Positions 34,287-43,873 are shown, counted from the first letter of the stretch. The stretch: DNA of 64,000 nucleotides from Mucilaginibacter robiniae (GCF_012849215.1 NZ_CP051682.1:3906001-3970000); one strand, 5' to 3'. Notes: generated by a model from the sequence alone, not told the origin. Numbers and translations: made by a program.

Positions 34287-35270
34287 TTAAGTATTTCTAC
34301 GCATATCTTCTAAAATCTCATTAATAGTAGTAGTAGCGCTGCCAACCCTCCTGATTACAATGGCTGCCGCATGGTTGGCCAGTTCGCAAGCTTCTTCAAT
34401 ATCCAAACCTGAAGCCATAAAGTATGCCATAGCAGCCAATACAGTATCGCCGGCACCTGTCACATCAAATACTTCAGTAGCTTTTACGGGCAACACTTTA
34501 TAAGTAAGTTCGCTCATAATAGCCATACCTTCTTCTGATAAAGTCACCACCAGGTATTCGGCTTCAGTTTGCTTAAATATGGTTTTTGCCGCCTCTTGTA
34601 AATCTGTAAGGTTACTGATTTTTTCTGCTTTTGCAGCTTCTGTCAGCTCTTTACGGTTAGGCTTAATCAGGTAAGCACCTTTGTATTTGCTATAATTTAA
34701 CCCCTTAGGGTCAACAATCACTTTTTTATGTTGCTGATTAATCGCCTGAGTTAAACGCTCTGTTAAAGCAGGAGAGAAAAGACCTTTATTGTAATCAGAA
34801 AATAAAACAATATCAGCTTTCTCAATACAAGTGGTTAGCTTCTTCAATAATTCATCTGCCAAAGTTTCATGAACCGGATCGGTTACCTCGCGATCAACCC
34901 GCACCAGTTGATGGCTGCCTGCCAATATGCGGGTTTTTATTGTAGTAGGTCGGTTTGTATCTTGAATAATTGCGCAAGTATCAATGCCTTCCTGCTCCAA
35001 AATAGAGATAAGCTGCCGGCCTGCTGCATCATCACCTATTATTCCGGTTAAAGTTACCTTCGCACCCAGGGTAATTAGGTTTTGAGCCACATTGGCCGCA
35101 CCTCCTAAAGTAGTAGATTCGCTTTTAACATTAACTACCGGCACTGGTGCTTCGGGCGATAGGCGGGTAGCGTTGCCCCATACATAATGATCAATCATCA
35201 AATCGCCTATGACTAAAACATTAGGTTGTTTTTGTGATTGCTGAATGGAGCGTACTTTATCAATTAACAT
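34287..35270 (-). CDS. rfaE1: Heptose 7-phosphate kinase RfaE1
   Basis: PfkB/ribokinase-fold kinase, the N-terminal half of HldE as a separate protein. Motifs: VLVIGDLMIDHYVWGNA, SPEAPVPVVNV, GGAANVAQNL, and the catalytic VTGAGDTVLAA near residue 265. 327 aa. It phosphorylates heptose 7-phosphate at O-1 for ADP-heptose synthesis. It is followed by rfaE2 and GT9 on the same strand. polX lies 22 bp upstream, so it may be co-transcribed with it. GmhA and GmhB are not in the window. Confidence 0.95.
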   Translation of the reverse strand: MLIDKVRSIQQSQKQPNVLVIGDLMIDHYVWGNATRLSPEAPVPVVNVKSESTTLGGAANVAQNLITLGAKVTLTGIIGDDAAGRQLISILEQEGIDTCAIIQDTNRPTTIKTRILAGSHQLVRVDREVTDPVHETLADELLKKLTTCIEKADIVLFSDYNKGLFSPALTERLTQAINQQHKKVIVDPKGLNYSKYKGAYLIKPNRKELTEAAKAEKISNLTDLQEAAKTIFKQTEAEYLVVTLSEEGMAIMSELTYKVLPVKATEVFDVTGAGDTVLAAMAYFMASGLDIEEACELANHAAAIVIRRVGSATTTINEILEDMRRNT

Positions 35271-35292
35271 GTATAATAATAAGTTTCAAATA

Positions 35293-36990
35293 TTAACGGT
35301 TAGCCTTTTCGGTAACCTGTGCTTTTTTATGGTTGAATACTTCAGTAATTTGTGGTAACGATAAGGCGTTTAGACACTGCTCTTTAGTTAATCCGCCTTT
35401 TCGGCCTACCAATACACCGTAACGCATGTCATGAAAGCCTTCTTTACGGTGTGCATCAGGGTTGATAGATAGCCAAACACCTTTTTTAAGTGCATACTGA
35501 TACCAGCGCCAATCCAGATCTAGTCTTAATGGATTGGCATTTATTTCAATAATTACCTGATTGGCTGCGCAAGCATCAATTACTTTTTCATAGTCAATTT
35601 CATACCCTTTTCGGCTGAGCAACAAGCGGCCGGTAGGATGACCCAATATAGTGGTATAAGGGTTTTCAATGGCTTTGATTAGTCGGTCGGTAGCTTTGTC
35701 TTTTGCCATTTTTAAGTTTGAATGCACAGAGGCTACCACAAAATCAAAGCGTTCTAAAATCTCGTCCGGATAATCCAAGGCGCCATCACTCAGGATATCC
35801 GATTCAATACCTTTAAAAATGTGAAAGCCGTTTAGCTTTTTATTAAGGTGGTCAACTTCTTCCTGCTGTTGCAGTACCCGCTCAATACTGAGGCCTTTAG
35901 CATAAAAGGCGCTTTTACTATGATCGCACATACCAAGATATTCCAGATTAAGCTGGTCACGACAGTACAGTGCCATTTCTTCCACGCTATGTATGCCATC
36001 ACTCCAGGTACTGTGATTATGCAAGGTGCCTTTCAGATCATGCTCATCAATCAGGTCGGGCAACTTGTTGTCTTTAGCTTCTTCAATAAAATTGGTGCCC
36101 TCCCGTAATTCAGGTGGCATCCAAGCTAAACCTGCTTTGTGATAAATCATGTTTTCATTTTCCGGCTGGTCAATATCATCGCTAATGCGTGCTTTTACTG
36201 CGGCTACGTGTTCTTCATTACCGGTTTGTACAAAAAGCTCACGGTAGAAAAAGCGTTTTTCTACTACATAAATACTTACCAGTAAACCGTTATTGGTTTC
36301 GCCGCTTATCAAACATTCATTGATGCTGACATTGTTTAGCAAAGTAGTGGTGGATAAAGTTTGTTGAACCAATTCGGCATCGCGTGAGCCTAATACAATA
36401 ACCAGTTCTGAAATGATCTCGCAACAACGGCGATATTCTCCTCCAAATTCAATTAGTGCACCTGGAAAAGTATCTTTAAGCAAGGTGAGCAGTTCAACGG
36501 CTTCAGGTTCAACCTGAGCATATAAAAACTTACCATTACCTGCCATCCGGAACTCAATAATTTTTTTTATTTCTTCCTGTGTTTTGGCTCCAAAACCTTT
36601 GGCTTCAACCAAGCGATTTTCGTTGCAGGCATAGTACAACTCGCCTATATTTTCAATATCCAGTTGATGCCATATGGTGGCTATTTTTTTCGGGCCAATA
36701 CCTTTAATGCCCAGCATTTCAATAACGCCGGGTGGCGTAGCTTTAATTAAATCTTGTAAATCGGCTAGTGTGCCTGTATCCATCAACTCCTGAATGTAGC
36801 TAACAATACTTTTCCCAATACCTTCAATCTTATCCCACTCCTCACGTGTTTTACCAGCCAGCGGGTAGGGCAGCTTATCAATTTTAAAAGCTGCATTAGC
36901 TATTGAGCGTATCTTGAAAGTATTTTCTTCGTGTAGTTCCATCAGCTGCGACAAAAGTCTGAGCTGGCGGGCAATTACTTTGTTTTCCAT
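35293..36990 (-). CDS. polX: PolX-type protein with PHP domain (polymerase site degenerate)
   Basis: Family-X DNA polymerase layout: helix-hairpin-helix repeats (WDKIEGIGKSIVSYI; MLGIKGIGPKKIATIW), a palm/thumb-like region, and a C-terminal PHP phosphoesterase domain with intact metal motifs (LHNHSTWSDG, CDHS, ESDIL, VASVHS, GHPTG, NPDAH). In the palm, the GSYRR-GxExxGDxD motif reads GEYRRCCEIISELV: the two aspartates are Glu and Val (DNA 36400-36408), and the third Asp position is Ser (36274-36276). Polymerase activity is therefore probably lost while the nuclease/phosphoesterase remains. The ATG at 36990 (MENKVIARQLRLL) is preferred over an upstream one. Confidence 0.9.
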   Translation of the reverse strand: MENKVIARQLRLLSQLMELHEENTFKIRSIANAAFKIDKLPYPLAGKTREEWDKIEGIGKSIVSYIQELMDTGTLADLQDLIKATPPGVIEMLGIKGIGPKKIATIWHQLDIENIGELYYACNENRLVEAKGFGAKTQEEIKKIIEFRMAGNGKFLYAQVEPEAVELLTLLKDTFPGALIEFGGEYRRCCEIISELVIVLGSRDAELVQQTLSTTTLLNNVSINECLISGETNNGLLVSIYVVEKRFFYRELFVQTGNEEHVAAVKARISDDIDQPENENMIYHKAGLAWMPPELREGTNFIEEAKDNKLPDLIDEHDLKGTLHNHSTWSDGIHSVEEMALYCRDQLNLEYLGMCDHSKSAFYAKGLSIERVLQQQEEVDHLNKKLNGFHIFKGIESDILSDGALDYPDEILERFDFVVASVHSNLKMAKDKATDRLIKAIENPYTTILGHPTGRLLLSRKGYEIDYEKVIDACAANQVIIEINANPLRLDLDWRWYQYALKKGVWLSINPDAHRKEGFHDMRYGVLVGRKGGLTKEQCLNALSLPQITEVFNHKKAQVTEKANR

Positions 36991-37121
36991 AACAGGCACT
37001 AAGGGTGTAAAAATACAAAAGCCATTCAAATGAACAGCTTTTGTGAATGTTTTGTTGAGAAATGGAGTGTTTATTACATAGCCACCGCACTATTTATTTT
37101 AATGGAGAAATGGGGTACGTG

Positions 37122-38900
37122 TTACTTCACTTCTACCATAAAAGGTAAGCGTGCTTGCGGCACACGCATTATTTTTTTAATGCTTTTTAGTTCTTCATAG
37201 TAACGGAAGTTATCGCCCAGTTCAGATTGCATCCAGCTCATTTTTACCTTAGTCATTAAGTCATTACTGCTTTTGCTAAAAATGCCTTTTTGCTTAGGGT
37301 AAGGTACAATGTTGTAATCGGTAACTTTAGCCATACGGGCTGCGCTTTTAATGGCATCATTAATGTTGCCTAAGCGGTCAACTAGTCCAATTTTAATGGC
37401 TTGTTCACCAGTCCACACACGGCCTTGACCGATGCTGTTAATATATGCTTGGGTTTTGTGCCGGCCAGCAGCTACAGCTTTGGTAAAATCATCATAGCCA
37501 TGATTCACTTCATCCTGTAAAATAGCTCTTTCTTCCGGACTTAAGGGGCGAGTTACATCGCCTAAATCAGCGTATTTACCGGTTTTTACCCCATCAAAAG
37601 TAACACCCAGTTTATCGTTGAAAAACTTTTGCAGGTTAGGTAATATAGCAAATATGCCAATAGAGCCGGTGATGGTATTGGGCTCGGCAATAATTGAATC
37701 GGCTGCGCACGAAATATAATAGCCACCCGATGCGGCATAATCACCCATAGAAACAATAACAGGTTTTACCTTTTTTGTAAGGCTTACCTCATGCCAGATT
37801 ACATCTGAAGCTAACGAACTACCCCCCGGCGAATTCACCCGAAGCACTACTGCTTTTACATCATCATTCAACCTTAACTTTCGTAAGGTTGCTGATATAC
37901 GGTCTGACCCGATGCTGTTATCATCACCATTGCCACCATTAATTTCTCCTGAGGCATAAACAATAGCTACCTGATTTTTAACATCATCTTGTGTATCGCT
38001 ATCGTCATCGTCGTTTTTCAGATTGCTGGCATAATCACTTAAACTAACGCCATTCAGATCTTTTTTCAGATTGGTACCTGTACGCTTTTTTAGCTCATCC
38101 AGCACTTCATCATTATATTTCAAACCATCAACCAGCTTGTATTTCAAGGCATCTTCCGGGTAATGTATCTTCAACTGATCAGCTACGCTTGCTAAGCTAT
38201 CTTTATTCAACTGTCGGCTGTTACTAACGCCACTCAAAAAATGGTTGTACAATGAACCTAAGTAAGCAGTTACCTGCAGACGGTTGGCATCGCTCATTTT
38301 GTTCAGTATATAAGGTTCAACAGCGCTTTTGTAAGTGCCTACTTTGATCACCTGCGCTTCAATGCCGAGCTTATCTAATGCACCTTTGTAAAAGGTAATT
38401 TGTGAACTTAAGCCCCTGAACTCAAATATACCTTTGGGATTGATGTAAACCTTATCAGCTACAGAGGCCAGATAATAAAAGCCTTGTGAATAAACTTCAC
38501 TATAAGCAATGATAAATTTGTGTGACTTTTTAAAGTCTAACAATGCGTTACGGATTTCTTCCGTAGTAGCATAGCCCGAAGGGCTTTCACCTGGAGTGAG
38601 GTAGATACCTTTAATATGATCGTCAGTTTTAGCTTTACGAATACTGGTCAAAATATCATTTAAACCTACTGATTTATCTTCACCAATGCCTAAAAAGCTT
38701 AAAATGGATAAGGGTGAATTGGGGGAGCGTTCTGGAATGGTAGAATTTAAAGATATATTAAGAATGGAGTTAGATTTAACTTCGGTACTGCTATGGCTAC
38801 CAGCCGATATAGCGATGCCTACCACCAACAACACTAAAATTACACCTACTATAAGGAAGCCAATTACTGTAGCTAGTACAAACTTGAAAAACTGTTTCAT
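37122..38900 (-). CDS. sppA: Signal peptide peptidase SppA (long form)
   Basis: Membrane serine protease that degrades cleaved signal peptides; 592 aa, the double-domain 67K type. An N-terminal anchor lies at about residues 9-33. The Ser/Lys dyad is visible: Lys191 in VGTYKSAVEPY in the first half and Ser391 in GDYAASGGYYIS in the second. A charged linker (KNDDDDSDTQDD, about 295-306) joins the halves. Lone gene, divergent from folK. Confidence 0.95.
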   Translation of the reverse strand: MKQFFKFVLATVIGFLIVGVILVLLVVGIAISAGSHSSTEVKSNSILNISLNSTIPERSPNSPLSILSFLGIGEDKSVGLNDILTSIRKAKTDDHIKGIYLTPGESPSGYATTEEIRNALLDFKKSHKFIIAYSEVYSQGFYYLASVADKVYINPKGIFEFRGLSSQITFYKGALDKLGIEAQVIKVGTYKSAVEPYILNKMSDANRLQVTAYLGSLYNHFLSGVSNSRQLNKDSLASVADQLKIHYPEDALKYKLVDGLKYNDEVLDELKKRTGTNLKKDLNGVSLSDYASNLKNDDDDSDTQDDVKNQVAIVYASGEINGGNGDDNSIGSDRISATLRKLRLNDDVKAVVLRVNSPGGSSLASDVIWHEVSLTKKVKPVIVSMGDYAASGGYYISCAADSIIAEPNTITGSIGIFAILPNLQKFFNDKLGVTFDGVKTGKYADLGDVTRPLSPEERAILQDEVNHGYDDFTKAVAAGRHKTQAYINSIGQGRVWTGEQAIKIGLVDRLGNINDAIKSAARMAKVTDYNIVPYPKQKGIFSKSSNDLMTKVKMSWMQSELGDNFRYYEELKSIKKIMRVPQARLPFMVEVK

Positions 38901-38987
38901 TAAAGCTGCTAAATATTTATCTATGCAAAATTAAGCATTTCACAACTGATAAGGTTTAGAGCGCTGACTATAATATTTGTTACAACA

Positions 38988-39470
38988 ATGAATACAGTAT
39001 ATTTACTGCTAGGAAGCAATTTAGGCAACCGGCAACTATTTTTGGAGCAGGCCCGTAAAATACTGACAGAAAGGGTAGGTGCTATAAGCAGCCAATCTGC
39101 TGTTTACGAAACTGCAAGTTGGGGGAAAGCTGATGAACCCAGTTATTTGAACCAAGTACTGTCTTTGCAAACCACGCTACCACCCTATGAGGTATTGCGA
39201 ATGGCATTAGATATAGAACAGGAACTAGGGCGTGAACGACTGGAGCGCTGGGGAAGCCGTACGCTGGACATTGATATATTATACTATAATGATTTGGTTC
39301 TTGAAGAATCTCCAGATTTAATCATACCACATCCCCGATTGCACGAACGCCGGTTTGCGCTAGAACCTTTAGCCGAAATTGCGCCTGATTTTAAACATCC
39401 GGTTCTGAAGCAAACTAATTATGAGCTAAAATGTATGGTTAAAGATGAATTGGAAGTGAAAAAAATATAA
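38988..39470 (+). CDS. folK: HPPK, folate biosynthesis kinase FolK
   Basis: 2-amino-4-hydroxy-6-hydroxymethyldihydropteridine pyrophosphokinase, 160 aa. Motifs: YLLLGSNLGNRQ, SAVYETASWGKADEPSYLNQ, and the pyrophosphoryl-site signature WGSRTLDIDILYY with PHPRLHERRF. Provides the pterin for folate synthesis, needed by thyA. First gene of a pair with the Hpt protein, although a separate promoter for that gene overlaps the folK 3' end. Confidence 0.97.
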   Translation: MNTVYLLLGSNLGNRQLFLEQARKILTERVGAISSQSAVYETASWGKADEPSYLNQVLSLQTTLPPYEVLRMALDIEQELGRERLERWGSRTLDIDILYYNDLVLEESPDLIIPHPRLHERRFALEPLAEIAPDFKHPVLKQTNYELKCMVKDELEVKKI

Positions 39471-39478
39471 TATTTTTG
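39450..39478 (+). promoter_or_regulatory. Predicted promoter of the Hpt gene
   Basis: TTG at 39450-39452, an 18-nt spacer and TATTTTTG at 39471-39478, a full match to TAnnTTTG. It overlaps the end of folK. The predicted start site is near 39484. Confidence 0.6.
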
Positions 39479-39498
39479 TGGATATTTTAAACCTGTCT

Positions 39499-39867
39499 AT
39501 GTCTGATCTTTTATCGACCCCCGACCTTGACCTAACTTTTTTGGAAGAAATAGCCGACGGTAGTGACGAGTTCATTGTTGAGTCTATTGATATGTTTTTA
39601 CAACAAACCCCTCAGCTAATGTCAGAAATAGAGCAGGGTATAACATCACAAAATTGGCCTATTGCTGCTGCTGCTGCTCATAAACTGAAAGCTAACCTCG
39701 GCTTTTTTGGTATGCATACCTGCCAAGGCCTTATGCAACAAATAGAAGGTTTAGCTAAAAGCGGTGCTCCAGATAGCTCTATTAATGAAAAATTTACTAT
39801 TGTAAATAGTATCATGAACGCCAACCTACAAAAGCTGGTACAAATTAGAGCTGAAAAAGAAGCTTAA
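39499..39867 (+). CDS. Hpt-domain phosphotransfer protein
   Basis: Stand-alone histidine phosphotransfer protein. The phospho-accepting His lies in AAAAAHKLKANLGFFGM, the characteristic HxLKxxxxxxG pattern, inside a four-helix bundle. It probably relays phosphate between a hybrid histidine kinase and a response regulator encoded elsewhere; no kinase gene is in the window. A GTG at 39478 also opens this frame but is the last base region of the -7 promoter element, so the ATG at 39499 (MSDLLSTPDLDL) is chosen. Ends at a palindromic terminator shared with purS. Confidence 0.88.
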   Translation: MSDLLSTPDLDLTFLEEIADGSDEFIVESIDMFLQQTPQLMSEIEQGITSQNWPIAAAAAHKLKANLGFFGMHTCQGLMQQIEGLAKSGAPDSSINEKFTIVNSIMNANLQKLVQIRAEKEA

Positions 39868-39876
39868 TATTAAGCG

Positions 39877-39904
39877 TACAAGCTGTTTAAACAGCTTGTA
39901 TTTT
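39877..39904 (+). terminator. Terminator between Hpt gene and purS
   Basis: A perfect 24-nt palindrome at 39877-39900 (12-bp arms, TACAAGCTGTTT and complement) followed by TTTT on the plus strand. It overlaps the last codons of purS. The minus-strand tail is poor, so it mainly serves the Hpt gene. Confidence 0.7.
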
Positions 39905-40138
39905 AAATGTATAGCTTTCCATAATTAGATTAGCAAGCAGGCTTTTGCAGGCTTGCTCTGTTTTTTCGTGAGCAGCTTGTTCGCTTTCTGCCTCAATTTC
40001 CAGCGAAATGTGTTTGCCAATGCGTACGTTATGAATTTCGGCCAAACCCAGGTTTTTCATGCTGCCTGTTACGGCTTTTCCTTGTGGGTCAAGTATTTCT
40101 TTTTTAGGCATTACATCGATTTCAGCTTGAAACTTCAT
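39887..40138 (-). CDS. purS: Phosphoribosylformylglycinamidine synthase subunit PurS
   Basis: Small subunit of the PurSQL FGAM synthase of purine synthesis. 83 aa with the family pattern: MPKKEILDPQGKAV near the N-terminus and GLAEIHNVRIGKHISLEIEA in the middle. The ATG overlaps the pssA stop (TAATG), so the two are coupled. purL and purQ are not in the window. Confidence 0.9.
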   Translation of the reverse strand: MKFQAEIDVMPKKEILDPQGKAVTGSMKNLGLAEIHNVRIGKHISLEIEAESEQAAHEKTEQACKSLLANLIMESYTFKIQAV

Positions 40139-40851
40139 TATTTAACAAATCTTAATTGAATAATAGATAAGGCGATGTACATCAATATAATCGCCGGAAC
40201 AGCAGCAAATTTAAAAATTAGTATCAAAATTGCCGAAAATAGTAGCAAGAAATACCGGTAAGCATTACGTTGAAAATCGTGCTGTTTAAATTTTAACGAC
40301 ATAAGCGGTAGCTCAGCCACTAATAATGTACACATCACAATTACAAAAGCTACTAAAAAGTAAGGGCTAAGTATATAGTTATCAAAAAACTCGTAGTGTT
40401 CTCTCAAAATCAGCGGAAAGGACGCTATCAGAATTGCATTGGCAGGTGTGGGCAGACCTATAAAGCTTTCTACCTGGCGGGTATCCTGGTTAAACTTAGC
40501 TAACCGTAATGCCGAAAATACCGGAATCAAAAAGGCTATATAGTTTAAAAAAGTACTTACGTGATCAATTTGCGGTGCCTCTAAAAATAGGCGGTATAGT
40601 ATAAAAGCTGGTAATACACCAAAGCTTACCATATCTGCTAAGGAATCCAAGTCTTTACCAATAATAGAAAAAGATTGTAATACGCGGGAAGCTAGTCCAT
40701 CAAAAAAATCAAAAATGGCAGCTAGAAAAATGCAATAAGCCGCAATCTTTAAATCATCTTGTAAGGTTACAAAAACAATTCCGACGCAGCCACTAAATAA
40801 GTTGGCGCAGGTAATGGCATTAGGGACATGCTTTTTTACGCGTTTCTTCAT
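40138..40851 (-). CDS. pssA: CDP-diacylglycerol--serine O-phosphatidyltransferase
   Basis: Makes phosphatidylserine, precursor of phosphatidylethanolamine. The CDP-alcohol phosphotransferase motif is complete: DFFDGLASRVLQ, then GKDLDSLADMVSFG (DGxxAR-x8-GxxxDxxxD). About six to seven hydrophobic segments indicate an integral inner-membrane protein. A TTG at 40872 would add seven residues, but the ATG at 40851 (MKKRVKKHVPNAITCANLF) is the likely start. Coupled to purS. Confidence 0.93.
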   Translation of the reverse strand: MKKRVKKHVPNAITCANLFSGCVGIVFVTLQDDLKIAAYCIFLAAIFDFFDGLASRVLQSFSIIGKDLDSLADMVSFGVLPAFILYRLFLEAPQIDHVSTFLNYIAFLIPVFSALRLAKFNQDTRQVESFIGLPTPANAILIASFPLILREHYEFFDNYILSPYFLVAFVIVMCTLLVAELPLMSLKFKQHDFQRNAYRYFLLLFSAILILIFKFAAVPAIILMYIALSIIQLRFVK

Positions 40852-40966
40852 TTTGGCGATGAAGATAGCCAATTATTGTTAAGGTTTCATGAAGTTACCC
40901 TTATTTTAACTAAAATCTAAGCTGATTTCAATTCAGGTAAATTCATGAAACCCTAAATATAAAGAA

Positions 40967-42649
40967 TTAAGAATTCATGGAAATCAGGAATTCTTCGTTG
41001 GTTTTAGTGCCTTTAATTTGACCCAATAAAAACTCCATAGCTTCCTGTGAGTTCATATCAGCTAAGTGATTTCTTAGTATCCAGATACGTTGCAGTGTTT
41101 CGCGATCTAACAGTAAATCATCACGGCGGGTACTGGAAGCAGTAATATCAATAGCCGGGAATATACGTTTGTTGGATAATTTACGATCCAGTTGCAACTC
41201 CATATTACCGGTACCTTTAAACTCTTCAAAAATTACCTCATCCATTTTAGAGCCGGTTTCGGTAAGGGCAGTAGCAATAATGGTGAGCGAGCCGCCATCT
41301 TCAATATTACGGGCTGCACCAAAAAAGCGTTTAGGTTTATGCAATGCATTAGCATCCACACCACCTGATAAAATTTTACCTGATGCTGGCGCTACTGTAT
41401 TATAAGCACGTGCTAAACGAGTGATTGAATCGAGTAAGATAACCACATCATGGCCACACTCTACCATACGTTTGGCTTTTTCAAGCACAATGTTGGCAAT
41501 TTTAACGTGGCGTTCGGCAGGTTCATCAAAAGTTGATGATACCACTTCGGCACGTACGCTGCGGGCCATATCAGTTACCTCTTCAGGGCGCTCATCAATC
41601 AGCAGTATAATCAGGTAAACTTCCGGGTGGTTTTTAGCAATAGCATTGGCTACGTCTTTCAACAACATGGTTTTACCGGTTTTTGGCTGGGCTACAATCA
41701 AGCCACGCTGTCCTTTACCAATAGGCGAGAACAAATCCATAATGCGAGTTGAGTAGTTGCCGCCATCGGTAAACAAGTTTAACCTTTCAGATGGGAAAAG
41801 TGGTGTTAAGTGATCGAAAGGTACACGGTCGCGCACTTCAGCTGGTATGCGGCCGTTAATGGCTTCTACACGTACTAGCGGGAAATACTTTTCACCCTCT
41901 TTAGGTGGGCGTATGCTTCCTCTAACTGTATCACCAGTTTTTAAACCAAATAATTTGATTTGCGATTGTGATACATAAATATCATCCGGAGAAGTTAAGT
42001 AATTATAATCAGAAGAGCGCAAAAAGCCGTAACCATCAGGCATAATTTCCAATACGCCTTCATTAACAATAACATTGTCAAAATCTAAATTTATAGGTGG
42101 TTCCTGCGGCTTTTGTTGCTGCTGATTTTGGCCGTTATTATTGTTGTTATTACCTTCTTTAAAATTATTAGGCCTACGTTCGCGCTCAAACTTAGGTGTA
42201 CGAGGCTCTTGTGCAGGTTTAGCAGCCGGCACTTCTGGTGCTGGTGCCGCTGGAGTAGTTACCGGAGTTTCTTCCTGTGCAATTGGCGTTGTCGGACTTT
42301 CAGGCTGAACAATAGGCTCTGGTGCTGCAAATAAATCGCTACCAGCTTCTTCAGCTTCCGCTTGTGGCTGGGCAGGCGTTTTAGTTTTTAAAGTACGAGT
42401 TCTTTTACGGGGCTTTTCTGCATTATCGGCAGGGGCCTCCGCTATATCAGTAGGGGTATCGTTAGTAGCGTAGTTTTGATCTAAAGCAGACTGTTGTGAG
42501 CGGGCTGTTTCAATCAATTGTTCTTGTTCTTTAATACGAACAATTAACTGTGGTTTACGCAACTCATCGGCTTCAGCAACACCTAAGTCTTTGGCTATTT
42601 GGCGCAACTCAGACACAAGCTTGTCATTCAGTTCGAGTGTTTCAGGCAT
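40967..42649 (-). CDS. rho: Transcription termination factor Rho with disordered insert
   Basis: Hexameric RNA helicase ending transcription. N-terminal Rho domain (residues 1-50), RNA-binding cold-shock fold (GVLEIMPDGYGFLRSSDYNY, about 198-217), Walker A QPKTGKT at 321-327, Walker B VVILLDSITRLARAYN, and the Q- and R-loop regions intact. Between the N-terminal helices and the RNA-binding fold lies about 130 residues (52-186; DNA 42092-42496) of Pro/Ala/Glu/Thr-rich, then Asn/Gln-rich sequence, predicted disordered. Such an insert is typical of Bacteroidota Rho and has been linked to phase separation in Bacteroides. A long divergent leader toward pyrF may hold autoregulation. Confidence 0.96.
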   Translation of the reverse strand: MPETLELNDKLVSELRQIAKDLGVAEADELRKPQLIVRIKEQEQLIETARSQQSALDQNYATNDTPTDIAEAPADNAEKPRKRTRTLKTKTPAQPQAEAEEAGSDLFAAPEPIVQPESPTTPIAQEETPVTTPAAPAPEVPAAKPAQEPRTPKFERERRPNNFKEGNNNNNNGQNQQQQKPQEPPINLDFDNVIVNEGVLEIMPDGYGFLRSSDYNYLTSPDDIYVSQSQIKLFGLKTGDTVRGSIRPPKEGEKYFPLVRVEAINGRIPAEVRDRVPFDHLTPLFPSERLNLFTDGGNYSTRIMDLFSPIGKGQRGLIVAQPKTGKTMLLKDVANAIAKNHPEVYLIILLIDERPEEVTDMARSVRAEVVSSTFDEPAERHVKIANIVLEKAKRMVECGHDVVILLDSITRLARAYNTVAPASGKILSGGVDANALHKPKRFFGAARNIEDGGSLTIIATALTETGSKMDEVIFEEFKGTGNMELQLDRKLSNKRIFPAIDITASSTRRDDLLLDRETLQRIWILRNHLADMNSQEAMEFLLGQIKGTKTNEEFLISMNS

Positions 42650-42920
42650 GAGATGAATATGAATTCAAAAAAGATTATTTGTATTTTTTAAAAAAGAAAA
42701 TTGTCTTGCAGCTGTGCAGCACTATAAAAATTATGAAGTTTTATTAACAACGTGGGATTTTATAAACTCTTTCTTTAGCGCAAGAAAAATTTTGGAAACG
42801 CTGCAATAGTACTTAATAATTTTTAGAACTCAAAATCTTTCATAAAAAGATTTATATATGCGCAACACTCCGGAGGATTTTTAGTTTTTTTGACCCAAAT
42901 AATTTTTTAACTTTTCCATT

Positions 42921-43760
42921 ATGCTTAGCCGAAAGCAGCTTATTGAGCAGATAAAACAGAAAAAATCTTTCTTATGTATTGGTTTGGATACTGATTTGAA
43001 TAAAATTCCAGCCTTTTTACATACGTATCCTGATCCGGTGCTGGAATTCAATCGCCGTATTATAGATGCTACGCATGATTTATGTGTAGCTTATAAGCCT
43101 AACGCGGCTTTTTATGAAAGCCGTGGCTTGCAGGGATGGCAAAGTTTAATTGACACCTATCAGTACCTGCCCAAAGAATGTTTATCTATCATAGATGCTA
43201 AACGTGGCGATATTGGCAATACTTCCGACCAGTATGCCCGCGCTTTTTTTGATGAGACTGCTGGTGGTATGGGGTTTGATGCTTTAACTGTAGCACCCTA
43301 CATGGGACATGATAGTTTAACACCCTATCTAGCTTATGAAGGTAAATGGATTATTATCCTGGCGCTTACTTCAAATGACGGTAGCCGCGACTTTCAGTGC
43401 CTGAAAACCGATAACGGTTTATTATATGAAAATGTAATTCAGAAAGCTAATAGTTTGGCAGGGGCAGACCGTATAATGTATGTAGTAGGGGCTACGCAGG
43501 GGCAGGAGTTTGCTAATATTCGTAAACATGCGCCTGATAATTTTTTGTTGGTGCCTGGGGTAGGTGCACAAGGTGGAAGCTTGGCTGAAGTTTGCCGCTA
43601 TGGCTTAACTGCCGATTGTGGTTTGTTGGTAAATGCATCGCGTTCTATTGCTTATGCATCAAACGGTGAAGATTTTGCTGAGGCTGCCCGCGCTGAAGCC
43701 TTAAGCTTGCAGCAACAGATGCAGGTTGAACTGGAAAAAGCAGGTATTGTTAGAGAATAG
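42921..43760 (+). CDS. pyrF: Orotidine 5'-phosphate decarboxylase (type 2) PyrF
   Basis: Last step of UMP synthesis. Catalytic loop DAKRGDIGNTSDQYARA with Lys and Asp is the type 2 pattern, the N-terminal FLCIGLDTDLNKIP binds substrate, and LVPGVGAQGG is the phosphate-binding end. 279 aa, usual for the long type 2 form. The 270-bp divergent region to rho contains a small hairpin (42833-42853) followed by T-rich tracts about 70 nt before the start, which might act in attenuation but is weak. Confidence 0.95.
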   Translation: MLSRKQLIEQIKQKKSFLCIGLDTDLNKIPAFLHTYPDPVLEFNRRIIDATHDLCVAYKPNAAFYESRGLQGWQSLIDTYQYLPKECLSIIDAKRGDIGNTSDQYARAFFDETAGGMGFDALTVAPYMGHDSLTPYLAYEGKWIIILALTSNDGSRDFQCLKTDNGLLYENVIQKANSLAGADRIMYVVGATQGQEFANIRKHAPDNFLLVPGVGAQGGSLAEVCRYGLTADCGLLVNASRSIAYASNGEDFAEAARAEALSLQQQMQVELEKAGIVRE

Positions 43761-43873
43761 CATTTTACCTTATTATATAGGTATAGTTATTACCATAGGC
43801 GAAGAGCTAAAGTTTAAAGCATAAAATGTACTAGTTGCGCTGAATCAAAGCGTGCCTTTTCTTTACAAGAGGA

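Noticed and set aside
39478..39498. GTG start of the Hpt protein at 39478.
   Set aside because: The GTG overlaps the G of the TATTTTTG promoter element, so it would not be transcribed from that promoter.
42869..42898. CTCCGGAG palindrome followed by T-rich tracts before pyrF as an attenuator.
   Set aside because: An eight-base palindrome with no loop cannot form a terminator hairpin.
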